Both the position numbers and the translations under genes were made by a program. A model generated the notes under the pieces. It did no database searches, was not told the DNA's origin, and saw only the letters and a program-made list of their open reading frames with translations. Below, one piece after another: positions 24,868 to 37,422 of a stretch of DNA of 64,000 nucleotides. The DNA is from Impatiens glandulifera (Eukaryota > Streptophyta > Magnoliopsida > Ericales > Balsaminaceae), in the NCBI RefSeq assembly GCF_907164915.1, contig NC_061868.1:47429689-47493688 (forward strand). Reading direction: 5' to 3'. Within the stretch, counting starts at the first letter, position 1; every line of letters begins with the position of its first letter.

Positions 24868-24932
24868 AGTCTTTGTAGCTTAGTTGGTTAAAGAGTTGTA
24901 CTTGTTTTTGTTAGGTTGCAAGTTCGAAACAT
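24868..24932 (+). repeat. tRNA-like segment in Helitron, unit 2
   Basis: Near-identical to unit 1: TAGCTTAGTTGG as A-box and GGTTGCAAGTTCGAAAC as B-box, which is closer to consensus than unit 1. Confidence 0.55.
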
Positions 24933-25080
24933 ACCTCTAGCATTTTTAATTTTATTTTTAACCGTTTTAAATTTAAAAACGGGTCAACCCACAATCCGAC
25001 CCAGGTATCCAAATTAACCACAGCTCTCGACCCGGCAATCCGGACACTTTAAAAATTAAGCATCATTATATATATATAGA

Positions 25081-25508
25081 TATGATGCTTATTATTTTCT
25101 CTTTCTTTAATTTTAAATTGTACATGTCACTTAAAATATTTTATAATTTTTCTTTTAAACTTTCTTTTATTTTAAAAAAATATTTAATAATTTTTTTCTC
25201 TTTAATTTTTTTATTATTATAAATATTTACTTAATTTGCTTTAACTTTTTTATTATAAAATTATTATAAATTTTTATTTAATTTGAAATTGAATCATTAA
25301 AAGATAAATTATTCAAACTTAAACTAGAAACTAAATGTAACTCAAATTACTAATATTCAACCTATATAAAAAGAAAAATCCTATAAGTTATAATATTATG
25401 GGTGGGTTGAATTGAATTTTTAATAAATCTTAAAAAAAATATGAAATAAAAAAAATGAATAAAATTTAAAAAAGAAATAAGATAGAGAATTTTTTAAAAA
25501 AATAACAG

Positions 25509-25560
<52 letters not shown>

Positions 25561-26550
25561 CTACTTATTATTACTTAATAATTTTTTATATTTATCTTCT
25601 TATTCTCTCTTATATTTATATTTATTGATTTATTATTTTTTTAATTATTACTCTTAAAAATATATAAATTAATTAATTCAAATATATAAATATATAATTA
25701 CAAATTAATAAATAAAAAATATATATATATAAAACAAATTCTTCGTAAATATTCTCATTTTGTTTCTGTCTCTACTATAGAATTTATTTAAAATAAATAA
25801 AAAATAATAAATTATTGAGAGAAAGAAATAATTAAAACGTACTTATAGTGGCATATATAATAATTTAAAAAAAATATATTTATAATAATAAAAAATTAAA
25901 GATAAAAATTATGAAGTGTTTTTTAATAAAAAAAATATTAAATACTCCGTATTTAAGAAGAAAGTGAAAATGTAAATATTAAGAAAAGAGAAATTATTAA
26001 TTGAGATAAAAGAGAAAAAAAAATATATATACTTAGTCAACAAGTTTAATGATTACTTTTTGTTACAAATATTTGGCTCCTTATCATTACTTTACTTTAC
26101 TAGGTAAGTATGTGTTATCTTTTAAAAAAAAATTAAAACATATATAAATGTTTAAAAATAATAAAATTATGGGTTTTTTTATTAGGTTTCAATTAATTAA
26201 AATTTCTGAACATTTTCTTTTTATCTTATTGGGTTTTTTATTCTTAAATAAATAAATAAAATATTAATGTCTCAAATTTAACTATCGAATTAAACGATTA
26301 TCACGGGGAGATGATTTAAAATTCGATAGATAAAACTTATGATAAATATGAATATTTTATTTATTTATAAATAGCACCTAAATAATAAATTAATTACATA
26401 TAATTTGAACTGAAACCAAATTATAAGTCTGAAAAGATGGACTCAATTAACCCAATATTGAACTTAAAAAAATAATAAAATAAAATATCAAAACGAGACA
26501 TAAATATCAGAAGATATTAAATACACAACTTAAACTTTATTTAGTTCCAA
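25081..26550. other. AT-rich spacer upstream of PIG-H
   Basis: Nothing coding was recognised. The stretch holds a (TA)n array (25512-25556) and long A/T-only runs. The base composition changes sharply near 26600, where the pyrimidine-rich PIG-H leader starts. Confidence 0.5.
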
Positions 26551-26834
26551 AATGAGAATTAAACTTTCAAAATCATTAAATCCAAAAAGGTTAAAGTATA
26601 ATCCGCCTCCGTCTTCCTTCGGCAGCTCTTCACTGCCGCCTCGCCTCCGTTTCCGTCTCTCCTACTTCCGTCTCCCATCGCCTCTGGATTTGATCCCGAC
26701 AAAGTCCCCATCCTTCCCTCAATCCATAGAAGAAAAATCGATTCCAAATTTGCAGAAACCTCTTTCGATTTGGAAAATCATCAAAGTTCGTAGATAGATC
26801 GAGAGATGGGGCGAGATCAATAACCCCCTTGAAA

Positions 26835-27701
26835 ATGGATACGCGATTCCGGTACGTAGTAGATGATCCATACTCTGATGCCGTAGACATCCACCACGTC
26901 GAAGTTCGTAAGAGTAGTAATGGTAGATTCTTCAATGCTGCAGTATTTCTCGCTGCAGCATCTTCTGTTGCCTTCCACCTTCCGACAATGGTAAATTCTT
27001 TAATCGCTTTCTGGATTTTTACTTCCCTTTACTAGATTTTGTGTTAATTTGTTGATTTCACAGGTAAATGAGAGATTGATTCCTCAATCTCTGTACTGGG
27101 TCTTCCTATTTACTGCTATTTTCATTCTTAAATGGGTTCGTCCTAAGGTTGTTAAAGGTAAACATATGAAGAACAAAACCAGTCTCTTAATTAACCAAGA
27201 TTGTAGTAGCTGCTTTACTTGTTTGATTCATTTTGTCAATCAATGCCTATAGAATCTGTTGTGATAATGCCAGCTTTTGGAATCCAACTAGAAACACATT
27301 ACACCAGGTATATCATATCATATCATATCCAACTACTAAAAATGAATACTTTTGTTCAATTCACAATTTCAAGATTCTTTTAACAACTTGTGATCTATTT
27401 TCTCTGGGTAGGGGAAGAACCAACCGTCGATTCATTCCCATGCACAAGATTCTAAAACCTGTTCTTGCTGAATGTTTAACACCAATGACATGTTATTGGA
27501 CATTGTCTCTGCTTATGCATGGGAGGGAGGAAGAGCTTATTCTGGTTTTTAAGGTAAACTGATGATGTTATTTCTAATGAACATTCTTCTTCCATTCTCA
27601 TGTTTTCCATTCACATTATCTAGGACCTACGGCCCCCAGTGGGAATTTTAGTGCCGGTTTGGAAGGCTTTATGTGCAGCAGCCACAGATACATGTCGATG
27701 A
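26835..27701 (+). CDS. PIGH: GPI-GlcNAc transferase subunit H (PIG-H)
   Basis: Five exons, 26835-26990, 27064-27157, 27253-27307, 27412-27553 and 27624-27701, join in frame through GT-AG introns into 174 residues. PIG-H is a small subunit of the ER enzyme that moves GlcNAc from UDP-GlcNAc to phosphatidylinositol, the first step of GPI anchor synthesis. Two hydrophobic segments (about residues 35-50 and 60-76) are followed by the PIG-H domain with ESVVIMPAFGIQLET, RRFIPMHKILKPVLAEC, ELILVFKDLRPP and a final PVWKAL. This order is that of plant PIG-H proteins. The start at 26835 is the first ATG in frame. A pyrimidine-rich leader (about 26600-26834) precedes it. No frame breaks. Confidence 0.88.
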
Positions 27702-28900
27702 ACTAGTGTCCTATTAACCTCCATCAATCTGACATTCCTTGTTTGAAAAAGATAGTCATTTGCCCAAAACCTAACAACAAACAATGATATTGTATAGAGA
27801 CAGGAATATCTTAGGATGGCAGCACGATTTCAGCCTGTACAAGAGTGATTTTGAGTGACTTCCAAAATGTAAATTAGTCTACATACAAACCTTTATATTG
27901 AATCATTGTATTGTTCATCTAATTGTGGGTGCGCATTGTTATCTTGAATCAAGTTCATTTCCTGGATAATTGTGGGTTATTCTGATCAAGAATCTGCTTT
28001 CTTTTGCTGAACAAATGATGGGTTGTAACTCAGTAAGTAGTACATTATGCTAATGGTGTATCTTTGTAAATTACCATTCCTTTATGAGAAAGATTTGTTA
28101 CACAGCTTGGATTATTTGATCTTCTATTTGATCTGAAAAACACTAATTTGTCTTAAGAAGCATCCATGTTTAGTTAAATTTATTGAGAATTTAGACATTT
28201 TCTTTTGAAACCTTACAATTTAGAGCTCTTTAGAACGAGGTCAAAATGACACGCACAATAAGTTAATCGCGTTTGAAATCGTTAAGACTTTGTTTTGTAT
28301 AACCTTAAATATAAGTTACCCAAATTATAAAATTTGAAAAAAATTTAAAATCTCAATTGACCATAAACCAATTTTGTCATCAAGGATAAATTTTTGTTTT
28401 GTTTATGGAAGCACATTCAAATTTGAGGTTGAATTAATGCTATTATATTGACTATAATAAAAATTACAATGACCTTTAAAATAATTTAGACAATAATTTG
28501 AAAAATATTATATTATAATCTAGATTATGATTCATAAAATATTTTTACAAATATCATGTCAGCCATTGTTTGGTTTTAAACAAGAGTTTATTCTTGTGAC
28601 TTTTAATTTAATTTATAAAAAATAGTTAATTATAATTATGATTCATGTCATTAGTTAATTAAATAAGAAAATAACAATAACTGACCTAAAAAAAACTCCT
28701 TACTCAATATTCTCATCATTATTATTAATTTAATTTATTTTATTTGATACGTTTCAGATATATAAAATGAAAATAATTAATAAAATTTTCTAATAATTTC
28801 ATAGAGTGAGAGCATTTTGCTAAGGAAGGGAATTGGCTAATATTGACTAATCTGGACCGGAATATCTAGACCGGCGTTTCAAACTAGTTTCCGATTCGAA
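27702..28900. other. PIG-H 3' flank and spacer
   Basis: The first few hundred bases are probably 3' untranslated sequence. Around 28220-28310 a fragment (CAATTTAGAGCTCTTT, TTTGAAATCGTTAA, TTTTGTATAACC) is related to 13220-13400. Confidence 0.45.
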
Positions 28901-29880
28901 TGAAAGACTCATCTTAGTCTAGACTGCTTGAGAGAAAGGCTTCGATCGATCTCCAATGATTCAATTTCTGTAAAACGCTAAATTCGTCGTCGTTTCGTCG
29001 GTGAGTCTGTTCTTCCTTCTTCCACCAGTTATTACTTATTTAGATTTGTATATACCTCTGCATCTGCGGTTTATGCTTAACGGTTTGATGTATTCAACTC
29101 ATGTATCGTATCCTTGTTTCACTTTTCTTTTCCATTATTATGTATATTGTTTTAGAGTGACGGAATCGGACTCTCCTTGTGTAGGTTGTGATTGAAAAAC
29201 ATCTAAGTTCAGAATTATGAATGTTCATGTTACGAAATCAATATTGGATTCTGAAAGTCTTGATTTTCTTTTATTGCAGAGTAATTTCAGTACTGGAGTT
29301 TAATCTACTTGTAAATGTATGATTTTTTTGTAAATTATGTATGTATTGACAGATGGTAATCATTTTTGAGTTAGACCTTACTAATATAACCATTTTGTTT
29401 TTGTTCAATAACTTAGTTGTGCAAGCATTTTCACAGTGGACTGCATATTAGATATGGAAGTAGAACCGATAATATGATTGATAGTTATGTCATTTGCTTG
29501 TATGTGGCCTATATAGCGATTAGCTAGTGCAATTTATCCTTTACTTACAAGATGCAGGTGTCAATTGTAAGCACTTGTAAATGTATCTTTTGTACCCCGG
29601 CTTAAAAAAAAGATGTACTTTTAGTGTAATTGTGATGTAAAACTCTTGAATCTCATAGGTTTTTCTTTACTTCATTATAAAGATGTATTTTATATTTTAC
29701 GGCTTAATTTTTTTAAAGCTGACATAAGACATACAAGTAGTTCTTTGTTTTAAGTTGTGTTTCCCTTAACCTTTGAAATGATGTAGTTACTGTTTGTTTC
29801 TGTATCTTGTTTTAGGTTCAAGTGTGAATTGTCATCTTTGAAGCATTGCAAGCTGCTAGAGAATCACAATCATTAGAAAG

Positions 29881-32800
29881 ATGGGTGTGAAACAAGCAAT
29901 AAAAAGCATTGATGCATTTCCGCGTGCAGAAGATCATCTTTTGCAGAAAACCTCGTCAGGAGCACTTGGTACTGTTTTTGTGTATTTTAACTTATTTTGT
30001 TGATGCAGTTATACAAATTTATGTTTCTCTTGTGATTTGTTAAATTCTATAAGCCTATTGAGGTTGATAATGGTCATTTATTAATTTGCGCGTTTATATT
30101 CTGAATAAGATTTTCTAGTCAACTATGGTTGATGCATTCTCCAATGAGTCCTTCACAATTTCACATTTCTATAGAACAAGCAGTTGCAACTTATTTTTCT
30201 GTTATGGTATGCCTTCTAGTATGATGATCCTGGGTGTATCTTATGATCTGATAATCGCTAAATAGTAAGAAGTTAGATTTATAAAACTAATGAAGAAAAT
30301 GGAAATAACTTATGTTTTTTTATTGAAAAGGGAAACATCAATGAAACTTACCCTTGGGAACCCATAGTCATACAGTATCTCACATAACCTAGACAATGGT
30401 TGTTAAGACAGTAACACAATTCGAAATCATTGAACAATGAGCATCATAACATCATTTGCAAACCCTTAAGCTTGTTTACACTTTCTGCTATCGATATGAT
30501 CAAGAAAAAATCCTAACCTTCACCTACAAGACACTTAAAGCATACTCTAACCAAAATATTCTCTAATATGTTCCATAATTATACACCAAGGAAAACTGAG
30601 TAGCATGGTTAGGTTTATTCCTGGACTATTGCATTATGGAAAATATGTTATTGTTTAGGGAAAGGGACGATGGGACACTGCGTGTAAGAAGATGGCAAGA
30701 GAAGCTTATCGTACCTTGAATGTGGAATAGAAGGGACAATATTATTTTATTTTTATTTCTTGCTGTGCTTTTCCCTCCCCTTTGTAATGTTTGAACGCAT
30801 CTTGCGTTTTTTTTTAATAAAAGGTTGACATTTTTCAAAAAAAAAATCAAACTATACATACTGATTAACACATGTTTTTATAACCATATGTTAGGATTGC
30901 AGCTATATATTGTTAAAGCAACTCCTTACCGAGCAAAAACGATGTTGGTTTATTGTGATTATTCTAATGTAGAATAGCTGTTAAGTTTGTTTGTTATTCC
31001 TTCTTTTGAGTGGTTTGATTCTTATGAGTTGTTTTTGTCAGCTGATAGCTGACTGATACTGTAACATCAGACATTGGATTAAGACCCTCTGATGATGAAC
31101 AGTATGTGGAACACTTGAGCAAACTTTTTGTGTAGTCTGTACAGTACGGGGTTTTGTAGACTCTCCAGGTTCATTATCTGGGCCTGTCGACATTTGTGCT
31201 TTTGGAAAAAATATTTCTGTCGTGTTCACTGAAATAAGAGAACAATATATCTATGTTGACTGAGTTACCCGTCTTATTCATATTGTTTCAGATTCTTGAT
31301 TATCTAAATTAACTATAGTTATTTATTGTGGACATAGTCTCAATCTTGGGCCTCGGAATAATGGCGACCTTATTTTTCCATGAGCTGGGATATTATCTCA
31401 CCACAAATACAGTGCACCAGGTTTGTGAATTTCTTTCATGTCATATTTCCATAAATTACAATTATATAGCCAATATGCTTTTGGATATGAGATCTCTAAT
31501 CTTAAGAATTAAAAAATGGCAGATGGCTGTTGATTTGAAACGTGGAGAGACTCTTCCAATCCATATTAACGTGACATTTCCCTCTTTACCTTGTGATGGT
31601 TGGTTGTTCAGCTATTTTATAATTGCTAGACTTATATATTGATACACATTCCAAGTCTTTAAAACATATTTTAAGCCCTCAAGTATTTGTTTTCTGCATG
31701 TGAAATTTTTGCAGACATTATGATTTGTTCATATTTTACTTGCAGTGCTAAGTGTTGATGCTATTGACATGTCTGGAAAGCATGAGGTTGATCTAAGTAC
31801 AAATATATGGAAAGTAAGAATTGCTCTTACTTCTTTCTGTATACCTTTTTTTCTCTTGAGTTATCTATGCAGTTTAATATATCATATTATTGGCATTTTA
31901 AAAGAAGAGTATGGATTTGTACTGGTTATCCTCCTATGCATGAATCACTTACACTTGTTTTGATTTTTTTAATTGTTATTTTGATTACTGCATTATAATT
32001 TCTACTAGTATATTACTATCCCTTTATGGGATCGTAGTACTCGCTTCAAGTTGATATACAATAATGCATTAGTTACAAATATTACCTATTTCAGTTTGTA
32101 TGCTTGTTTTTCTTGTCTGTTCAACATTTGAAACTTATCTTTGTGTGTTTTCTTCCTTGACAATATGTTCCATCTCATGAATTTCCTATCGTGCAGCTCC
32201 GCATGAGTCGTGATGGGCACATTTTAGATGCTGAATACTTGTCGGACCTTGTGGAGAAGGAACACTCTTCCCATACACATGGTAATGCTAACAAAGCCTA
32301 ACATTTAACACACAATTCATCTTTTGATTGAGAAAAGGCTGATATATCTTTTATTTTAAACTCTAGTTGGACAGAGCAGTTTAGTCATCCTTTTATCTTA
32401 AGGCTCTGGATATTATTTAGGAGCAAGAAATTACTTATAATCTAGAAAACAAGATTTGATGAACTGAGGCAAATGTAGTTTTCTTTAGCCTAGCAGAAGT
32501 GTTCACAAAAACAAGCTTGTTCTACTTAATAGAGTGACTTAAAACACATTTACAGCTGTTTCCTTTTGATATATCAAACTGAAAATCTGTTGAATCTGAA
32601 GGAATTCCTCTTAGTTTACTGTTAAGCTACTCGTCTCATTTTTATCAGAAAAACTCTCACATTATCTTCTCAGGAGAGGATGGTAAAGATCACAAGGATG
32701 ATTCAGAGCACAAAGATCAGCATACACATGGTTTTGATGAAGATGCTGATAAAATGATGAAGAAGGTGAAACAAGCTCTGGCTAATGGAGAAGGGTGTCG

Positions 32801-34885
32801 GGTATGGGTCTAATCCTTGTTTGAGGTGGAAATAAACTCATAAAGATGATAACATAAATTAGTGTAATGTGGCTTGCAGGTATATGGAGTTCTAGATGTC
32901 CAGAGAGTTGCGGGGAACTTCCATATTTCTGTTCATGGTTTAAACATTTTTGTTGCTCAAATGGTTAGTTTATCTTGAACGAATGTCCACATAACATGTT
33001 TCTAGATTAGGTGTTGTCCATTTAACATGTTTCTGTTATTATGAGAACTATACGTATACAATATAAAATCTAGGTTTGACAGTACCTTAGTAACTGCCGA
33101 TAAGATGTGCCGATAAGATGAGAGATTAGAGGAATAGAGAATGAGAATAATTGCAGATCTGCAATTGATAGGAAGAAGAGATTGAATTAGAAGAAGAGAT
33201 TAGACGATATGTAGAATGGGAATAGGAAGAGTTAATCAGGTTACCTGAAGAGTCAATTCATCAGTCGTTTCTATTCCAGTTCCGCAAGTATTTAAGGCAG
33301 AATCATTCACCCTTTACATGACTCTCTAACTGCCTTTGCCAGCTGGCAAGGCCAGCTGTTACTGCCCATTATAACTAATGCAGTTGCTCAACTGTTAGAA
33401 GACCTTTCATATGCTGTGTAACAGCTTATTCCAAACTAAAAACCTGCTGTGTGAATACAGCTTATTAACAACGAAATTACCGAAATTACCGAACTTGCCG
33501 ACTTCGTTAACAATCCGTCGACTTATTAAGGGTTAGAAAACCTAACCCTAAAATCCTCTCGTAACAGTTTCATGTCAGGATATGTGTATTTTAATTATGT
33601 CTTGGACCTATATCATTTTCACTGAGCGTCAGACAAAGTAGTAGTAAGACTAGGAGAGAAGTGATGAACATAAATAGCTGGGAATAAATTGCATGAGTAT
33701 GCTAGTCGATGTGTCACAAAAATCATTCTTTTGGTGTGTGATCTGTAACAGCTGGAATTACCCAAAATTCATTTTGTTAATGTTAGTTCAGTAACTATTT
33801 AGAATATAAGTTAATTCATATTGACGTCAAAATCTTCCGTGAGGCATAATACAAGATCTAGGGTATAGTCAGTTGGAATTCATATTGATCTTATTTACTA
33901 GAATATGTTGTCTTCAGTCTTCACCCATTCCCTTTCTTTATCAATTATGATATCATGTTTCCAGACTTTTGAGATTCTTTGCTTGTTATGTTTTTTTTTT
34001 CCGATTCTTAGCAATTTGTGATTCTTAGCAATTTGTACTTAAATCTTTCTGGTTCCATTTTAGTTAAGATACGATAATTGATGGTTTTTAGAAGCATTCT
34101 GACAGATATTCGGAGGGGCTATCAACGTGAATGTGAGTCACGTTGTTCATGATTTGTCATTTGGGCCAAAATATCCAGGAATTCACAACCCACTAGATGG
34201 GACAGAACGGATACTACACGGAGCAAGTGGCACATTCAAATACTATATAAAGGTCAATTATTTTGTTAATTAATAATATGTTCAACAAATATTCTAGGAC
34301 AAGAATTATATTGAAACTGGTCAAATAAAAAGTGTACATATATAAACAAATGTGGTTAATTTCTGCAGATTGTTCCAACTGAGTACAGATACCTATCAAA
34401 GGAAGTTGTACCAACTAATCAATTTTCTGTCACGGAATATTTCTCTCCCATGAACGAGCATGACAGGACTTGGCCAGGTATCTTCAATCGTCAAGCTTAC
34501 AGTTTCTGGCTCGAAATTCACACGATTCTTCAATCTTCTGTATATGTTACTTACTATGTTCGTTATTATTACTCTGGTTGTGTACATACAGCTGTCTACT
34601 TCTTGTATGATCTTCCCCAATTACTGTTACGATCAAAGAGGAACGTCGTAGTTTCCTCCATTTCATTACTCGGTTATGTGCTGTCTTGGGCGGAACATTT
34701 GCCTTGACAGGTTTGAGAACATCTTTTCACTTCCATTAGCATAACATTTCACCGTTATAAATGAATCAACTTATGGACCTCACATTCTCTCAACTTTTTT
34801 CTGTTTCGCAGGATTGCTAGATCGATGGATGTTTAGATTCTTGGAGGCAATCATGAAACCAAACCACAAAACTGGTATGAAGTGA
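29881..34885 (+). CDS. ERGIC3/Erv46-like COPII cargo receptor, with a one-base frame break
   Basis: Coding exons: 29881-29968, 31338-31420, 31523-31598, 31746-31813, 32197-32281, 32674-32801, 32880-32963, 34106-34252, 34369-34477, 34592-34710 and 34812-34885. A non-coding exon ends at 29000. Erv46/ERGIC3 proteins cycle between ER and Golgi and recruit cargo into COPII vesicles. Visible: cytosolic start MGVKQAIKSIDAFPRAEDH, first membrane span (SILGLGIMATLFF), conserved luminal blocks KRGETLPIHINVTFPSLPCD, DVQRVAGNFHISVHGLN and HDLSFGPKYPGIHNPLD, and a His/Asp-rich insert. In exon 34592-34710 the frame is lost within GATCTTCCCC (34609-34618): the exon is 119 bases where 120 are needed. Both flanks still encode family sequence, including RWMFRF near the end. 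As written, the protein stops at 34707. Confidence 0.85.
33077..33566 (-). mobile_element. Probable solo LTR in an intron of the ERGIC3-like gene
   Basis: On the minus strand the segment begins TGTTACGAGAGG and ends GGTACTGTCA, giving the TG...CA ends of an LTR. Its composition and purine/pyrimidine tracts (AGAGGAATAGAGAATGAG, GGAAGAAGAGATTG) differ from the AT-rich intron. No gag/pol sequence adjoins it. Perfect 5-base target duplications are not seen (AGGTT against GTTTC), so the call is tentative. Confidence 0.45.
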
Positions 34886-36390
34886 ACATTAGCATTAGAC
34901 ATTTTGATAGATTTTTCTTCCTTCTTCACATTGTTTGAGATTTGAGATGATGTTTTGGATTAAAAAAAAATATTTATAGAATGTACTTTAATGATCTTTA
35001 ATGTTATATGTCACTGCACCGAATGATCACCTTGATATATATAATTATTAAATCTAATAGAGTATTCAATTAGAGAGAACCAAACAATACCACTCAAAAC
35101 CTAAAAACGAAATAAGTGTTTATATGGGCATAAAATCAATATTAAGTATACTTGAAAAGATAGTTTAATTCCATCCATCAGAGGACCTACCTTAGGGTCC
35201 CAGAATAATTTTTAAAAAATTCAAAATTCTCTTTTTCATTCATAATTTTTCCCTATAGATATCATTAAAAAGTTCATCTTAACTATAGTTTTAAATAATT
35301 AAATTTTTCTTTCAAAAAATAATTAAACAAAATATGAATACAAATATTATTTATCTATAAATATTTAGATAAAATTAATAATATTCAATTTAATTAATTT
35401 TAAAATTGGTTTAGTTAGTAAAAATTAAGAATTTAAACTTAATGTTAATCTATATTTTATTCTTTCGGCACATACACGTAACTCCTCAATTGGACCCTCA
35501 TCTGCGACTCACACTTTTTCATATGCCTCTTTTATTCTCTCGATAAATTACTCACCCAAAACTAATCGACCTCAATTGATGACATACCACTTATCTCTCG
35601 TCAAACTTAATCATAACCCCCAATGACCATCATATTGTGACTCACACTTTTTTATATATATCTTTATTCTCTCGGCAAAGCACTCACTAACCCTAATATT
35701 GTGACTCACATTTTTTTCCATACATCTCTATATTCTCTCGACAAATCAACTTCACCGATCTTAGTCAATATCTCTTTACTTCTCACTTCAACAAATCAAC
35801 AATCAATTCTCAATTGACCACACCTCTTTATCCATCATTCAAAATTAACCACTAACCCAATTGGACCCTCAATCTTGGACTTCACACTTTTTCATATGTC
35901 TCGTTCATCTCTCGGTACCGACAAACCACCCACCACCTGACCATCTATTCTCGTGACCTCACCATTTTAATACTCGTAAAATCAACCACTAATTTCGATC
36001 TCCACCCCACTCGACAAATCAACCACACCCGATCTCAATCTCGTGACCTTCATACTTTTTAAATGTTCACCAAACACTAACACTAATTTCGACCTTATAC
36101 TTTCAGATGACTCGGTTTGCATTTGTTTTGGGAAGATAACATAATTAAGAAGAAAAAATTAATTATTATGTATTTAACCCATTATTAAACATACTTTATT
36201 ATATTATACTATAATTACTATATATATATATATATATTATAATGTTATTATATATATAATTATATATAAGACAATATATTTTATTTGATTAGTAAGAGAA
36301 AAATATATAAGATAGAATATATTTATATAAAATATATATAATACTTATTATATATATTATTTAGGCGCCCTTTAAATCCTTAAATTATTT
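34886..36390. other. Gene-free spacer with diverged internal repeats
   Basis: Between about 35450 and 36080 the words TTTATTCTCTCGACAAATCA, ACCCTCAATCTTGGACTTC and ACTCACACTTTTTCATATG recur irregularly, suggesting an old tandem duplication of roughly 100-180 bases. No coding sequence. Confidence 0.45.
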
Positions 36391-36776
36391 CAATTTTAGA
36401 ATCATTATCTATGACCCGTCAACTTTTTAGTTAAACATAACGGGTTTAAGCTTAAATATTATTTTTTATATATTATCTTTAATTATTATTTTTTATATTT
36501 ATATATATAATTATTAAATCTTTTGTATAATATATAAATAAAATAAATATTTATTATTATTTTTATATACATATCTATATCTATATAAAATAAATTTTAA
36601 AATAATTATATAATATATATACATATATAATTTATATATTATCTTTAATCATTAATTTATATATAATATTTATATAATATATATTTTAAAAAATAATTTG
36701 AGGGTTAAAATAATTGAGTAGTTGGGATGTCACCATTATTTTAAACCTCAAATTATTTTTTAAATATATAATATAA

Positions 36777-36818
<42 letters not shown>

Positions 36819-37129
36819 TAATGATTAAAAATAATATATAAAAATTATTTTTAAACTTTGTTTTATAAATAAATATATATATAAGTATAATATTATATAT
36901 ATATATATATATAAGAGATTTAATAATTATATAAATATAAAAATTAACCATAAAAAAGATATATATATATATATATAATATTATATATATAAGCGATTTA
37001 ATAATTATATATAAATATAAGAAATAAGATTAAAGATAATATATTAAAAATATATTTTAAGTTTAAACCGTTATATTTAACCAAAAATTTGACGGAAGTG
37101 TAATCGATGACATTTTTAAAAATTGAAGT
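36391..37129. mobile_element. AT-rich foldback element
   Basis: The outer arms pair: about 36391-36520 (CAATTTTAGAATCATTAT, CCGTCAACTTTTTAGTTAAA, ATAACGGGTTTAAGC) against the complement of about 37000-37129 (GTTTAAACCGTTATATTTAA, AAATTTGACGGAAGTG, AAAAATTGAAGTG). A second palindrome at the centre (about 36690-36770, AAATAATTTGAGGGTTAAAA facing its complement) lies between TA-rich stretches. No coding sequence. Confidence 0.6.
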
Positions 37130-37422
37130 GACGATTTGTTTTAAATATTTATTTGAAAACTAAAAATAAGTGATCATAATAATTAGAGGGTCACCGAGAT
37201 AATTTGTCCTATAATATATATATTATTTCATCCTATATTTATATTTATAATATTACATATTATTTTATTTATATATATTACAATTTTAAGCATCATATCA
37301 TATTATAGAAAAGGAATCGAATTAGCAAGCAAATATCTATATATATTCGGTAACATTCATTAAGACATAAATTAGAAGAATATATAGGTGTAAAAGTAAA
37401 AAATTTGTTTGATCCGAAGAAT

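Larger units (their letters stand above)
24337..25080 (-). mobile_element. Non-autonomous Helitron with two complete and one partial 5' module
   Basis: Read on the minus strand, 5' termini TCTATATATATATAATGATG start at 25080 and TCTCTATATATATAATGATG at 24786, 294 bases apart. A third, degraded copy begins near 24495, lacking the TCCGGATTGCCGGGTCGAGA block. One 3' terminus is present: hairpin GTGCAAATGCAC at 24362-24351 and CTAG at 24340-24337, with A and T flanks. The family is the same as at 10865-11374, in opposite orientation. Confidence 0.75.

Noticed and set aside
24576..24932. True tRNA genes
   Set aside because: Box motifs are good but acceptor and anticodon stems do not pair, and copies sit only inside Helitron modules.
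30626..30871. Retrotransposed transcript or LINE 3' end in an ERGIC3-like intron
   Set aside because: An A-rich end follows AATAAAAGG, but no coding similarity or target duplication was visible.
33520..33560. Telomere-like CTAACCCTAA words
   Set aside because: Only one or two units, inside the probable solo LTR; not an interstitial telomere array.
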